From: Dichotomocladium elegans
Taxonomy: Eukaryota; Mucoromycota; Mucoromycetes; Mucorales; Lichtheimiaceae
Assembly: GCA_025716815.1 (NCBI GenBank)
Contig: JAIXMN010000005.1
Coordinates: 1,817,683-1,881,682 of the forward strand
Reading direction: 5' to 3'
Length of the DNA: 64,000 bases
The notes beneath the pieces are model-generated. The model searched no databases. It had not been told where the DNA came from and worked only from the letters and a program-made list of their open reading frames with translations. Shown here one piece after another: positions 14,485 to 25,540 of the stretch; the first letter of the stretch is position 1; every line of letters begins with the position of its first letter. The translations under genes and the position numbers were made by a program.

Positions 14485-15882
14485 GTGCCTGACAGCAGCA
14501 CCACGGCTCCCAACACACGTGCAAAGCGTAGGCATTCACTTGTGCCACGTGCAACAAAGATCCCAGGCCCACCACAGCCGGTGAAAAAGCGAATGATGCA
14601 ACCTTCACCAATGCGCCAGGACGCTATCACTTCCGAGATAGAGGCATCATCGGCGACACGGATCAGCGATAACCTGCCCTCCCCGCAAGCGACATCCCCT
14701 GTGGATCAGCCATTTGATAAATTAATACAGGAAATGCAAGCAAATGACACACCCATCGCAACTCCAGTGGAGGTGCCACACTCAATTAACTTGTTTAATT
14801 GGGTGCAAACTGTACAACGGCAGCTCTCAGAGATGAAACATCAACTTGCCGAACAGAAGCAGCTGGTGTCTGCCCATGACAACATGATGGGCCAATTGCA
14901 AGAACTCCTCACTGAGCGAGATCAACTCAAAGCAGCCCTTGCTCAGGAACAAGCGATTGCGGCAGAACTCCGTCAAGAACTAGACGCATTGCGTAACCCC
15001 ACCTCGCAGCAGCCATACACCCCAACGCAAGAAGGTAGCATCATGCCAGAACGCCCATCTGCGGTGGTGCGTTTCATGGACGCAGTAGCTATTCCAGGCA
15101 CCTCTACCATGGATTCGCGGCATCGTCCTGCCAATCTTACCAATGCCACACCGCAAAAGAATTCCCCGACTACCTGGGCTTCTGTTGCAAAAAAGCACAT
15201 GCCTCCATCTCGCGCCCAACGTCGTCGCCAACGCGTCGATCAACCAACCGAAGGTATGAGAAACTGGGCTAGCCGCTGCTTCGCACCGGCAGCAGTTGAT
15301 GGCAATCGGGGGTACGCGATGCTGTATCTCTCATCCCCTCGTCGAACGCAACACAGTGAGGTCAGAAGGGCGCTTGCAATCCTTGGTGTACCTCAAGGGC
15401 GCATCATAGACGTGCATTTTCCCGTGCGCGGTGTTACCAGCTTGCTGGTACACTCCTCCTTCGTCAACGAGCTTAAAGAGAAGCTCGCTCAGGCTAAAAT
15501 AACGTTGATCGATTTTGATCCCGTCGCAGCTAATACGATAGTCCAGCCCGCTTATGCCGACCTTACTGCCGATCAACGCATCAAGAAAGCTCGTGAGTTG
15601 TACTCAGAGCGAATGCTGAGGGCTTGCATCCGCCTGCCCAAAGCGCACCTAGGCTATGCAATCCTCCGCCATTTCGTGGCCGATGTGGCAGCCAATGACC
15701 CGCACCATCTGGACCAGTCAATCCTCGAGCGCTTCCTCTTAGCACGCCCTCGCCCAACACGGAGACAATTAGCGGTTCCATCCCAAGACGATGCACGAAC
15801 CGTTTTTGGCACCCTCCAGACGCCAGAGGACGCTATTGACGTAGACGGTGAAGATGCAACGACGGAAGACATGCAACAATGA
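14485..15882 (+). CDS. LINE copy 1 ORF1 protein (RNA-binding/coiled-coil)
   Basis: Open frame of up to 465 codons. The codon at 14485 is GTG; the first in-frame ATG is at 14593, so the true start is uncertain. The N-terminal part is Pro/Ser/Thr-rich and basic. Residues of about 110-175 form a Gln/Leu/Glu-rich coiled coil. A conserved globular part follows (from TWASVAKK to about FHRV-like PVRGVTSLLVH), whose spacing is reminiscent of an RRM-like ORF1 fold, though this is not proven. The end is acidic. No CCHC zinc knuckle is seen. The stop TGA (15880-15882) overlaps the ORF2 ATG as ATGA. This type of protein coats the element RNA and acts as chaperone in retrotransposition. The frame is uninterrupted, unlike that of copy 2. 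Confidence 0.82.
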   Translation: MPDSSTTAPNTRAKRRHSLVPRATKIPGPPQPVKKRMMQPSPMRQDAITSEIEASSATRISDNLPSPQATSPVDQPFDKLIQEMQANDTPIATPVEVPHSINLFNWVQTVQRQLSEMKHQLAEQKQLVSAHDNMMGQLQELLTERDQLKAALAQEQAIAAELRQELDALRNPTSQQPYTPTQEGSIMPERPSAVVRFMDAVAIPGTSTMDSRHRPANLTNATPQKNSPTTWASVAKKHMPPSRAQRRRQRVDQPTEGMRNWASRCFAPAAVDGNRGYAMLYLSSPRRTQHSEVRRALAILGVPQGRIIDVHFPVRGVTSLLVHSSFVNELKEKLAQAKITLIDFDPVAANTIVQPAYADLTADQRIKKARELYSERMLRACIRLPKAHLGYAILRHFVADVAANDPHHLDQSILERFLLARPRPTRRQLAVPSQDDARTVFGTLQTPEDAIDVDGEDATTEDMQQ

Positions 15883-18800
15883 TAAACCACATCAAGATTG
15901 GTTTATTGAATGCTCGAGGACTTCAACGATCACCGGACGAGCTATTACGACATTGCGTTAATTTCAACATTGACCTTATTTTACTAACCGAAACATACCT
16001 AACTAACGGACGACTTACCACGGACTGGATCCAACATCACAACTATGCACACACACCGACCAACGGCACACGCGGCATTGGAGGGCTCACATTACTGGTT
16101 CGACCAGAATTCCCATACCACATCCACCGCCTCGCAAACTCATCACCCTACATCCTCAGCTTCGAGCTGGGGCATTACATGATCCATGGACTCTACCTAC
16201 CGCCTTCCCTCCCACTACAACAATACAACCGCATCCTCGACAACCTCACTATCGAAGAGAACACCATTCTCCTGGGCGACTTCAATACGCGGATCACCGA
16301 TCTTCTTGGTGATCGGATCACTAACGAGCGTGGCCCCCCGTTCCGTGATTGGATCATGGAAAGGGGACTCCACATCTGGAACAGTACCTTGGCTCGAGGC
16401 CAATTTACATTTGAGTCCCATCTAGGCTCAAGTATCATCGACCTCTTCGTCTCTCGCTACGACGCCGTACGCGACCCATCCCTTGTAGTCCATCAGGAGC
16501 TCTCACTGAACTCTGACCACCATCTTTGCGAGTTTTCTTTTGTCCCGACCGTCCCGATCCAACCAACGCCCTTACCTAACGCTCCACGCCTACACTGGAA
16601 ACTACAGCGTCTTCAAGACCCAGAAATACTCGAGCTGTACATACAGCAGTTCACCCGAATCGCTGAGCCCATAGGGAAAGAAATCGACACGCACCTCAAT
16701 ATCAGTAACTTCCATCTAACACGCGCCGACATTATCGAACAACTTGGTACGCGCATTACTAACTGCATTACACAGGCATTGGATGAGAGCGTGACTCGAG
16801 GGCGTATGCGGCCAAAGCATTGGAAATGGTTTTGGACCGAGGAGCTCCAGCGTTTGGCAGATGCCCGCGAAGCGGCATATCGTGCGTGGCGTACCGCCGG
16901 CGAAAACTTTGTTGCGCGGTCTATCCTTTGGGCGCACTTTATCCGAACTAGGGACACATTCGACAAAGAACTTCGACGGACTCGACGAACACACTGGAAG
17001 CAATTCTGCCGGACAATGGAACACAAGCCTCACGGCGAGATGAACGCGGTAATTAAACGAATGCGTCGTAGCCGACAGACCTCCGTGTGGCTATCCATCA
17101 TGATGGGCCACACCAAGCAGCAGAGATGATGGCGTCACACCTTGAGAGCGTGTTCGGGGGACCCTACAAGAGGGCACCCGACCACCTCCTGGTATTGATC
17201 CTGCTGAGATGGGTGCTTCACCCTTTCGACTCAAGGATGTCATAGACGCTATCCGTGTCCAGCCCAGCCGTAAAGCACCAGGCGTCGATCACATCACTGG
17301 GGCCATGCTGAAGCCAATTGCTGTCCCTCTCGCTGAGCTCCTCACGGACTTTTTTACGCTCTGCTGGCGATGGTCGTGGACTCCAAAAGAATGGCGCATA
17401 GCGCAAGTCGTACCCATTTACAAGAAAGGCGACCCTGCACAGCCTGGCAACTTCAGGCCAATCAGCCTCACAAGCCTTTTTCGCAAAATACTGGAAAGAT
17501 GCATGCTCCCACGTCTCCTGTCCAAAATTCCTGCCTTGGACATTGCTCAAGGTGGATTCCGACAAAACCGTGGTGCGCTGGACCAAGCCTTTTGCTTGCA
17601 GATGCTGATGCGCCGGTATCAGCAGATGTATGATGCGTGGCCTGTCGTGGCCTTTCTGGATATTAAGGCCGCCTATGATTCCGTTGACAGAAAGGTGATC
17701 TGGTCTCGATTACGAGGTCATGTCCCTGGGCCTTTACTACAGCTATGCCGCCACCTCTTCGAAGATGTTCACGTCGCTGTCATTCTTCAGCATCATCAGT
17801 CACGGTTTATCCAACCTGCCCGCGGTGTCCTGCAGGGCTCTATCCTCAGTCCCCTGCTATATGCTGTATTTATTGACTCACTTCCACAGGCCCTGCGCTC
17901 CCGTGTGCCCGTCTTATCGCGCCCGCTGGTCATCCGCACCACTCCGGTCAACAATGTCACAGAAGCCAGAAGCAATAGACTGAACTATACGCAGAACCTT
18001 CGAGGAGGTCGTCCGCGCCGCCGCCCAGACACTGACTTGCTAATTGCCAATGCGTTACTCTACGCAGACGATGTCGCGCTCGTTGGATCACCTGAAGACA
18101 TGGTGCTCATGCTCGCTATCGCTGAAATCCACTCAATCGAACTCGGCTTCCGCTGGCACCCCGACAAATGTGTCATGCTCAACGCCCCTGATGGCTGGAA
18201 CTTTAGCCTGTATAACTCTCCAATCCCCGCCGCCCCATCCTTCAAGTACCTTGGTGTCCCCTTTGGTGCCCACGGATTGGATCGCAACCGTCTCGTCCTA
18301 GAACGTATGGGAAAAGCTACTAGTGCCATGAGCGTACTGCAACAAGTCGGCATCCATCGATATGGCATTGGCATGTGGGCTGCTTTGCGTGCCTATCGAA
18401 CGTTCGTGCGTCCCGTCCTGGAATACGGTCTCGCCATTGCCCCGCTAACAGCTTCACAGCTACAACTTCTGCACAAAGCACAGGTCAGCTGTGTCAAACT
18501 CGCAATGAACAGCACGGTGTCTCGTCGTCTCCCCACCATCGTTCCTATGGTAATGGCTGACCTCCCATCGATGCAGCTCCGGGTACAAATACTGCAAGCC
18601 AAGTTTGTAGCCCGTGCATACGATTTGCCAACCCCAACAATGTTGCGCTCAATCATGCTAACATGGTTAAGCCACATGCGTACTGATGACAACTGGCGAA
18701 AGCTATCGAGAGCAAACCCGGTGTGGAGAACGTGGAAAAGCCTGGTCACCGCCACCGACCCACCGCTGGACCCAATTCATGCCGCGGTCAGCCACCACCG

Positions 18801-19305
18801 TGACTTGGAATTCGCTCGCCGCCGCCGATTCCCCACCATCTCACGACTCCGCCCAACGAGGCAGATCGACCCGATTATGTTTCTGCCAGCATGCACGCGT
18901 GACCGTCACCGTTTGCAGCACTGGCGAATGCACTGGCTGCCGTCATATCCACTTCGCCCATGTCGGTGTGGACAGGAAAAAGCCGACCGCATGCATTACA
19001 ATGCCTGTCCATTGGTGCTCGCCGCCATGGAGGACCTTCAGTCAGCATATCCACACCCGTTCCCAGGTAATGAACACCCCGTGGATTTTTTGTGCAACGC
19101 GCTTCCCCGGAATGCTTCCGGACTCAAAACCCGACAATGGATTGACACCTGGCCTGCCCTACTTCGCTACCTTCGACGGGTAGACTTTCTCAGTCATGCC
19201 GAAGCCGATCCTCATGAGTACATGGGCGAAGACGACCCAGTGCTGGCGCTCGACCAAGCCCTTGCAGCGGATCTGGCCCGACTTAGACAAGAAGCTGTAG
19301 ATTAG
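15879..19305 (+). pseudogene. LINE copy 1 ORF2: APE endonuclease + reverse transcriptase, frameshifted
   Basis: Begins at ATG 15879 inside the ORF1 stop. The endonuclease shows LLNARGL, LLTETYL, LLGDFNTR, SSIIDLF and NSDHHL, the full set of APE-type motifs. The reverse transcriptase, open from about 17180 to 19305, shows SRKAPGVDHITG, FRPISLTSLFRKILER, VAFLDIKAAYDSV, GVLQGSILSPLLY and the catalytic YADD at 18061-18072. Near the C-terminus CRCG...HYNACP (about 18963-19010) is a Cys/His motif of the kind found at LINE C-termini. The frame breaks twice in the linker: near 17080-17095 and again near 17165-17190, each a shift of -1. Unless one is programmed, the protein is not made whole. Confidence 0.9.
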
Positions 19306-19544
19306 ACCCCACAACCAGTACGGCTTGCCCTCACGCTGGTGCCAAAAGGCACATACTTTTTCATTTATTTTCTTCTTTCTTACCAGTGGTTGGCTTTTCC
19401 CCTCAGGGGTTTTTAATGCACCACTTGGAAATTCACACTGTATTCCCATACATCTATCAGCCCACTTATAGACGCTAATGGAGCGGCCATATGCCAACAG
19501 GCGGGGGCCATACGTCTCCTCAATAAAATATAAAATGTTTTGAC
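19306..19544 (+). other. LINE copy 1 3' UTR
   Basis: Non-coding tail of the element. It shares with copy 2 an identical T-rich box ending in aatgcacca and a ggagcggcca box, in an otherwise diverged region. Such conserved 3' blocks are commonly the part recognised by the reverse transcriptase, which is inference here. Confidence 0.65.
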
Positions 19545-19558
19545 TGCGCCATAGAAGC
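19545..19558. repeat. target-site copy 2 (tRNA 5' 14-mer)
   Basis: Perfect copy of the first 14 nt of tRNA-Asn lying between LINE copy 1 and LINE copy 2, with no other tRNA sequence attached. Confidence 0.85.
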
Positions 19559-19712
19559 GAGACCTTGTCGAGCATCGCGCGCGGCGAATTCGAGGTCTTT
19601 ATATACTTTTTCGGTAAAACACTTTCTCCGACCCGTCGAAATTTTCGCCCCAACAACTGCCACCATTACAAACTCCATTACGACTCCCGCAACCACCACC
19701 GACACTTCTAAC

Positions 19713-21049
19713 GTGCCTGACAGCAGCACCACGGCTCCCAACACACGTGCAAAGCGTAGGCATTCACTTGTGCCACGTGCAACAAAGATCCCAGGCCCAC
19801 CACAGCCGGTGAAAAAGCGAATGATGCAACCTTCGCCTATGCGCCAAGACGCTGTTGATCCCGAGATAGTGTCAACATCAGCCACACCGATCAGCAACAG
19901 TCTGCCAACTTCGCAGTCGGCAGAGCGAACCAAGCAGACATTTGCGAACTTGATGGAGGAAGTGCACAAGAACGAAAACCAGGCGGAAGCCATGGTAGAA
20001 CTCCCACACTCCATTAATTTATTTAATTGGGTACAGAGTGTGCAACATCAGCTCTCCGAGCAGGCGAAGCTATTATCCGCACATGACACGATGATGAACC
20101 AACTCCAGGAGCTACTTGCTGAACGGGACCAGCTCAAGGCAGACCTCGCCCAGGAAAGGGCATCTACTGCAGCACTGCGGAAGGAGTGAGTACCTTACGT
20201 AACTCACTACAACAGACGGAAGAAAATCCGATGCAGGTCGAGAGCAACCAGCCTGAAGGCACACCAGCCGTTGTACGATTCATGGATGCAGTCGCAGTGC
20301 CGGGATCTTCCACCATGGACTCACGCCATCGTCCAGTGAACGCAACATCCACTGCTAGCCAGCTCACATGGGCCTCAGTAGCACGGAAAAACACACCCCC
20401 CTCTCGCGCCCAGCGCCGTCGGCAGCGCACCGATCAACCTACTGAAGGCATGCTCACCTGGGCAACCCGCTGCTTTGCAGCCGCAGCATCTCCGGAGAAC
20501 CGAGGTTATGCTATGCTGTCCTTTGCATCACCACGCCGCACACAACACAGTGAGATCCGACGGGCACTCTCAATTCTGGGTGTCCCTCAAGGGCGCATCA
20601 TTGATGTACACTTCCCAGTTCGCGGTGTTACCAGTTTGCTGGTACACGCATCATTTGTGTGCGAACTTAAGGCGAAACTCGCAGAGGCCAAGATCACCAC
20701 CATCGATTTTGATCCCATCGCAGCCAACACCATCATTCAGCCGGCGTATGCCGGATTTACAGCAGAGGAACGTGTCGCAAAAGCCCGCGAGCTCTATCAA
20801 CAACGGATGCTTCGAGCCTGTCTTCGAATGCCCAAGGCACATCTGGGTTTCTCGATCTTGCAACATTTTGTGAATACCGACGTGGACGACCCGCACCATT
20901 TGGATGCTACCGTACTAACGCAATTCCAGGCGGTCCGTCAACGCCCAGTACGACCTGCCCCGCGGCCAATCCCATCTGTGGAAGAAGCTGAAAAGATTCT
21001 CGGCATTAGCCGAGATGTGGACGACGACGAAATGCACGACAGTCAATGA
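19713..21049 (+). pseudogene. LINE copy 2 ORF1, one frameshift
   Basis: Homologue of copy 1 ORF1. The first frame (GTG at 19713; first ATG later) runs through the coiled coil and stops at TGA 20187-20189. The rest continues in the -1 frame from about 20186 to the stop at 21047-21049. The C-terminal part keeps TWASVARK, PQGRIIDVHFPVRGVTSLLVH and the YQQRMLRACLRMPKAHLG segment seen in copy 1. Like copy 1, its stop codon overlaps the ORF2 start as ATGA at 21046-21049. Confidence 0.82.
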
Positions 21050-24000
21050 TAGATCGACTTTGCATCGGTCTATTAAACGCGGCTGGCATCAACCGGTCGC
21101 CTGACGAGGTGGTTCGACATTGCACCAACATGAATGTCGACATTTTAATTCTCACAGAAACATACCTTATGCAAGGTCGACTCAACACACATTGGACGCA
21201 AACCCACAACTATGCGCGCAGGCCGCGCAATGGCACTCGCGGTTTTGGCGGTGTCTCACTCTTGGCCCGCCCTGACTTGCCTTTCCATATCCACCCACAT
21301 GCCATCACCTCGCCCTATATCCTCTCCTTCACCATGGGGCCTTATACAGTGCACTCCCTCTACTTACCGCCATCACTCGATCTTCTTACAATCCGTGACC
21401 TTCTCAACAGCCTCACCATCGACGACCGCACCATCGTCCTTGGTGATCTCAACACTCGGCTCCGCTCACTCGGTGACCACGACCAGAACGACCGCGGTCC
21501 TACTCTTCGCGACTGGGTGATACAGCATGGCTTGCATATCTGGAATGGTTCACTCACCTATGGCCAGCCCACATTTGCATCTGCCCTGGGCACGAGCATC
21601 ATCGACCTGTTCATCTCAAACCGGTTAGCTGTAAGAGATCCGTCCCTGGTGATCTGCAGCGATGTCTCTCTCAACTCAGACCACCACCTGTGTGTCTTCT
21701 CGTTCTGACAGTCACGCCTCTAACAACACTACCAGAACCTACAGCGCCCCGGCAACATTGGCGGCTACAACGACTCAACGACCCGGATATCATGGCTCTT
21801 TTCATCGACAAGTTCACCATCGCAACAGATCCTCTGCTTGACGAGATTCTCTCACATCTGACCGACGAGTTTCATATCTGCCATCGTCACCTAATAGAGG
21901 ATTTCGGTGACCGGATCACCACCAGCATCCAGTCCGCCTTGGATGCGAGCGTCACGCGTGGAAAGATGCGACCTCGTCACTGGAAATGGTTCTGGAATGA
22001 CGAGCTCCAGCGTCTCGCAGACCGACGTGAAGAAGAATACCGCCGCTGGCGAAACGCCCCTGGTGACCTAGTCAATCGCTCCATGCTGTGGAATCGGTTC
22101 CAGGCCGCGAAGAAAGCCTTCGGAAGGGAACTAAGATCGACACGCCGCCAACAGTGGAAGCAATTTTGCAAAGCCATGGAACGCAACACAAGGGGAGGTC
22201 AATGCCGTCCTCAAGCGCATGCGCCGCAGCCGTACTGCCCCCACCACCCTCTCCCATCCTGATGGTCCACTGCACGCTGCCTCCAGCATGGCAACTCATC
22301 TCGAGCAATTTTTGGCGGAAATCGTTTGGTAGACTCCACCCCTCCTGCAGCCATCGACCCATCCCTGCTTGGCATATCGCCCTTTAATGCCTCGGACATT
22401 CGTGCTATCATCAAGCAAATGCCGTCGCGGAAAGCCCCCGGAAGCGACCACATCACTGGGGCAATGCTCAAGCCCATCGCCATCCCTCTGTCCAAACTCC
22501 TGGAGGCGTTGTTTACCCTGTGCTGGCGCTGGTCGTGGACCCCTCCTGGATGGCGGACCGCCCAAGTAGTCCCCATCTACAAGAAAGGAGATCCCTCACA
22601 GCCGAGTAACTATCGTCCAATCAGTCTCACCAGCCTCTTTCGCAAGATACTCGAGCGATGCCTGCTGCCGCACTTGCTCGATCACATACCTGCATTGGAT
22701 ATGGCACAAGGTGGCTTTAGGGAGAACCGCGGTGCCTTGGACCAAGCCTTCTCGCTGTACATTCTCATGCGTCGATTTCAGCAGGAGCATGGTGAATGGC
22801 CAGTGGTTGCGTTCCTCGACATCAAAGCGGCGTATGACTCTGTGGATCGCCAGGTCATCTGGGAACACCTGCGTGGGCACCTCCCACCTGCTTCCTTTCG
22901 GCTCTGTCGTCATTTGTTTGAGGATGTTCAGCTGGCTGTCATCCTGAAAAACTACCAATCGCACTTCATCCGGCCCGCAAAAGGCGTCCTGCAAGGCTCG
23001 ATCCTTAGCCCTCTGCTCTACGCCATTTTCATCGACACGCTCCCGACGGCCCTCCGAGTTAATGCACACCTGCGCCGGCCCCTCCTCCTTCGCACAACAA
23101 GCCTCGAGGGGGTTTCTGAAGAAGCAAGCAACCGTCTCCGCTACTATCGAAGCCCTGGTGGCGGCCGGCCCCCACCTCGGATCGACAACCACATCATGCC
23201 AGTCAACGCACTGCTCTACGCCGACGACGTTGCCCTCTTTGGTACTGCTGAGGACATGTGCCACATGCTGGGCATGGCAGAGCGACACTCGCGCCAGCTA
23301 GGATACCGGTGGAACCCTGAAAAATGCGCAGTACTGAATGCTCCAGCTAGTGACATTTTTACGTTGTACTCGCGGCCTCTTCCAGTGGTGCAAGCATTCA
23401 AATACCTTGGCATCCCTTTCAGCAAAGAAGGCATTGACCGCGACCAACTGGTACAAGACCGCATTAGCAAGGCCACAGGTGCGATGGCTACGTTCCGACA
23501 TATGGGGGTGCATCGTTATGGTCTCGGTCTGTGGGCAGCACTGCGTACGTATCGTACCTTTGTTCGCCCCATTCTCGAGTATGGCCTTGCCATAGCCCCC
23601 TTAACATACGACCAGCTCGCCCTCCTCCAAAAGGCGCAAGAAAGCTGCGTCAAGCTTGCAATGAACCAGCCGACTGCCCGCCGATTGCCAACGATTGTGC
23701 CAATGGTGATGGCAGATCTCCCGTCAATGACATTGCGAATGCGAATCCTGCAGGTCAAGTTTGTGACGCGCGGCAATGCATTACCGACTCCGACAATGCT
23801 GCGTGCGGTCATTTTGTCCTTCCTGCAACACCAGCGGACCGATGAGCCGTGGCGTAAAATCTCGCGTGCCAACCCTCTTTGGACCACCTGGCGTGGCCTC
23901 GTTTTGTCAGATGAGCCACCTCAATATCCAGTCCGTGAAGCAGTGCTACACCACCGCGATCTTGAGCTGGAGAAGCGTCGCGCCCAGAAACCAGCTGTCG

Positions 24001-24464
24001 CCCGCCTACGACCTACGCGCCAGATTGACCCGGTGCTGTTTCTCCCCGCCACCTCACGTGATCGGCATCGCCTGGTGAACTGGCGTCTCCATTGGCTTCC
24101 CTCCTTCCCGCTCAAGAACTGCCGCTGCGGGGCTGAGGCTGCCACGCGTACGCACTACACGGAGTGTCCTCTGGTGGAGCAGGCCGCATTGGCCCTCAAA
24201 CGCGCCTTTGGCTTTGTACCGGTCTCAAATGCGCTCCACCCCGTTGACCACATCATCAACAGCCTGCCACGATCAGCAGACAAGCTCCAGAGCGGGCGCT
24301 GGCAGCTCGCCTGGCCAGCCTTGCTGCACTATCTGCGCCGCGTCGACTTTCTTAGCCACCCCGATGCTGATGATTTCGAAGACGACGACGATGATCCCTC
24401 TGCTCCCATGGCTGAAGCTGTTCAAGCGGCACTTGAAGCTGCCCGCGTCGAGCTGGCTGACTAA
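21046..24464 (+). pseudogene. LINE copy 2 ORF2: APE endonuclease + reverse transcriptase, three frame breaks
   Basis: Starts at ATG 21046. Endonuclease motifs: LLNAAGI, LILTETYL, VLGDLNTR, TSIIDLF, NSDHHL. The frame breaks near 21695-21705 (stop TGA at 21706-21708), again near 22190, and a third time near 22325. The reverse transcriptase then runs open to 24464 with SRKAPGSDHITG, VAFLDIKAAYDSV, GVLQGSILSPLLY, YADD at 23217-23228 and a C-terminal CRCG...HYTECP motif. The tail is Asp-rich. The break near 22325 falls at the same endonuclease-RT linker position as a break in copy 1 and has the same -1 sense. Confidence 0.9.
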
Positions 24465-24736
24465 CTCCACCTGAGGCCTTTCTCTTGGTGTCTGGTATTA
24501 GCATCACATGCTCTTTTTTTCTCATTTTCATTTTCTCCCATTTTGGGTCTATATTCTTTTTTTTTTTTTGACAGGTGGTTGACTTTTTCCTCTTTTGGGG
24601 GTTTTTAATGCACCATTCTGATCGGCATTGTAACTTTAATTTTTATCCGACATCCTTTTGTACTGTCACGGAGCGGCCACATGCCCATAGGCGCCGGCCA
24701 CAACCATGCTCCAAAACCAATAAATAACTTTTCAGT

Positions 24737-24770
24737 TGCACGGTAGAAGCTGAGGCCTTATTGACACAAG
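24737..24770. repeat. degraded target-site copy 3 with possible element 5' remnant
   Basis: 24737-24750 matches the tRNA 14-mer at 11 of 14 positions. The next 16 or so bases (gaggccttattgac) still resemble the first bases of the LINE (gagaccttgtcgag). This could be the relic of a third, older tandem element or chance extension of an old target duplication. Confidence 0.5.
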
Positions 24771-25540
24771 TGTCCGAAATATGTATAGGCTTCCACAACA
24801 ATATTTGGGCGGAATCTCATGGTCTAAACCCTTATCTGCTTACATGTGCAGATGCCCCCATACAGATTACATGATGGAACACCACAAGACTTCAGCATTT
24901 CACTGCAGTTTTCAACGGGGCAACAGAGAAATTAGCGTAGAGTCCAAAGCGATGGGATAATCAAGCACCCGAATATAATATGACTAGCGATATGCTTACT
25001 GTTTTCAAGCAAAAGGAAGAGAAAGCATTTTTTAGACGACCCCCAATGATGTTGGGGCAGAGGGATATATGGCAAAAAGGCTATAGCAAAAGTGACTCCA
25101 ACTTATTTGTTAGCTTTTTGGATATTATACGGCCTGAGATACATACATGCTTTTGAGGCTCAAGTCACAATCCTACTTCGTCTGTCATATCCTGATTCTA
25201 GTGATTGGTTGGCTAAGATCTTCCACAGTTCTGCAGATGATGCATGTTACGACCCGTGGCCATTATTCAAATGGTATGTTAGTTATGTATATTTGTACGC
25301 TTATCAAATGAAAAAGAGAACTATAGGTTTAAGAGCTTGTATTGTTCTCCGTGACGGAAACGCTGAAGCTATAGTCGAGTCTGGTATCAGCGTATCGATG
25401 ATTAGCATCAACTTTACTAAAACATTGAATTTTGCTATGGACGATGACAATTTAACACCCTTAGCATAGGACTGTAAATTCGGCTGATTGTTACTTCCAA
25501 TGATGAAGAAAGCATATTGATGCCCCATACTTGCATTGAT
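24771..25540. other. decayed region with retropepsin-like fragment
   Basis: Mostly non-coding. One frame, 25092-25469, is open for 125 codons without an ATG start. Its last third, around LRDGNAEAIVESGISVSM, resembles the aspartic protease core of Ty3/Gypsy-type elements (normally ...VDSGAS...) with the catalytic Asp apparently replaced by Glu. No gag, RT or LTR is seen nearby, so this is at best a dead fragment. Confidence 0.35.

Larger units (their letters stand above)
14331..19544 (+). mobile_element. non-LTR retrotransposon copy 1, next to tRNA-Asn
   Basis: LINE-type element of about 5.2 kb: a short 5' UTR with a TATA-like tttatata near 14370, ORF1, ORF2 (APE endonuclease plus reverse transcriptase) and a 3' UTR of about 240 nt. 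It is flanked by 14-nt copies of the tRNA-Asn 5' end. There is no long poly-A tail; the end is an AT-rich segment with aataaaata. The 3' UTR shares two blocks with copy 2: an 18-nt T-rich box at 19406-19423 and ggagcggcca at 19480-19489. It is transcribed divergently from the tRNA. It looks the younger of the two copies because its flanking repeat is perfect and ORF1 is intact. No RNase H domain was seen; clade is unassigned. Confidence 0.9.
19559..24736 (+). mobile_element. non-LTR retrotransposon copy 2, tandem to copy 1
   Basis: About 5.2 kb with the same layout as copy 1. Its first 276 nt match copy 1 with only two differences, while the rest is clearly diverged at both nucleotide and protein level. 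The 3' UTR carries the shared boxes at 24598-24615 and 24670-24679 and ends ccaataaataactttt. It is followed by a degraded tRNA 14-mer at 24737-24750. More frame breaks than copy 1 and the degraded flank suggest it inserted earlier, with copy 1 later entering the same tRNA target between it and the tRNA. Confidence 0.9.
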
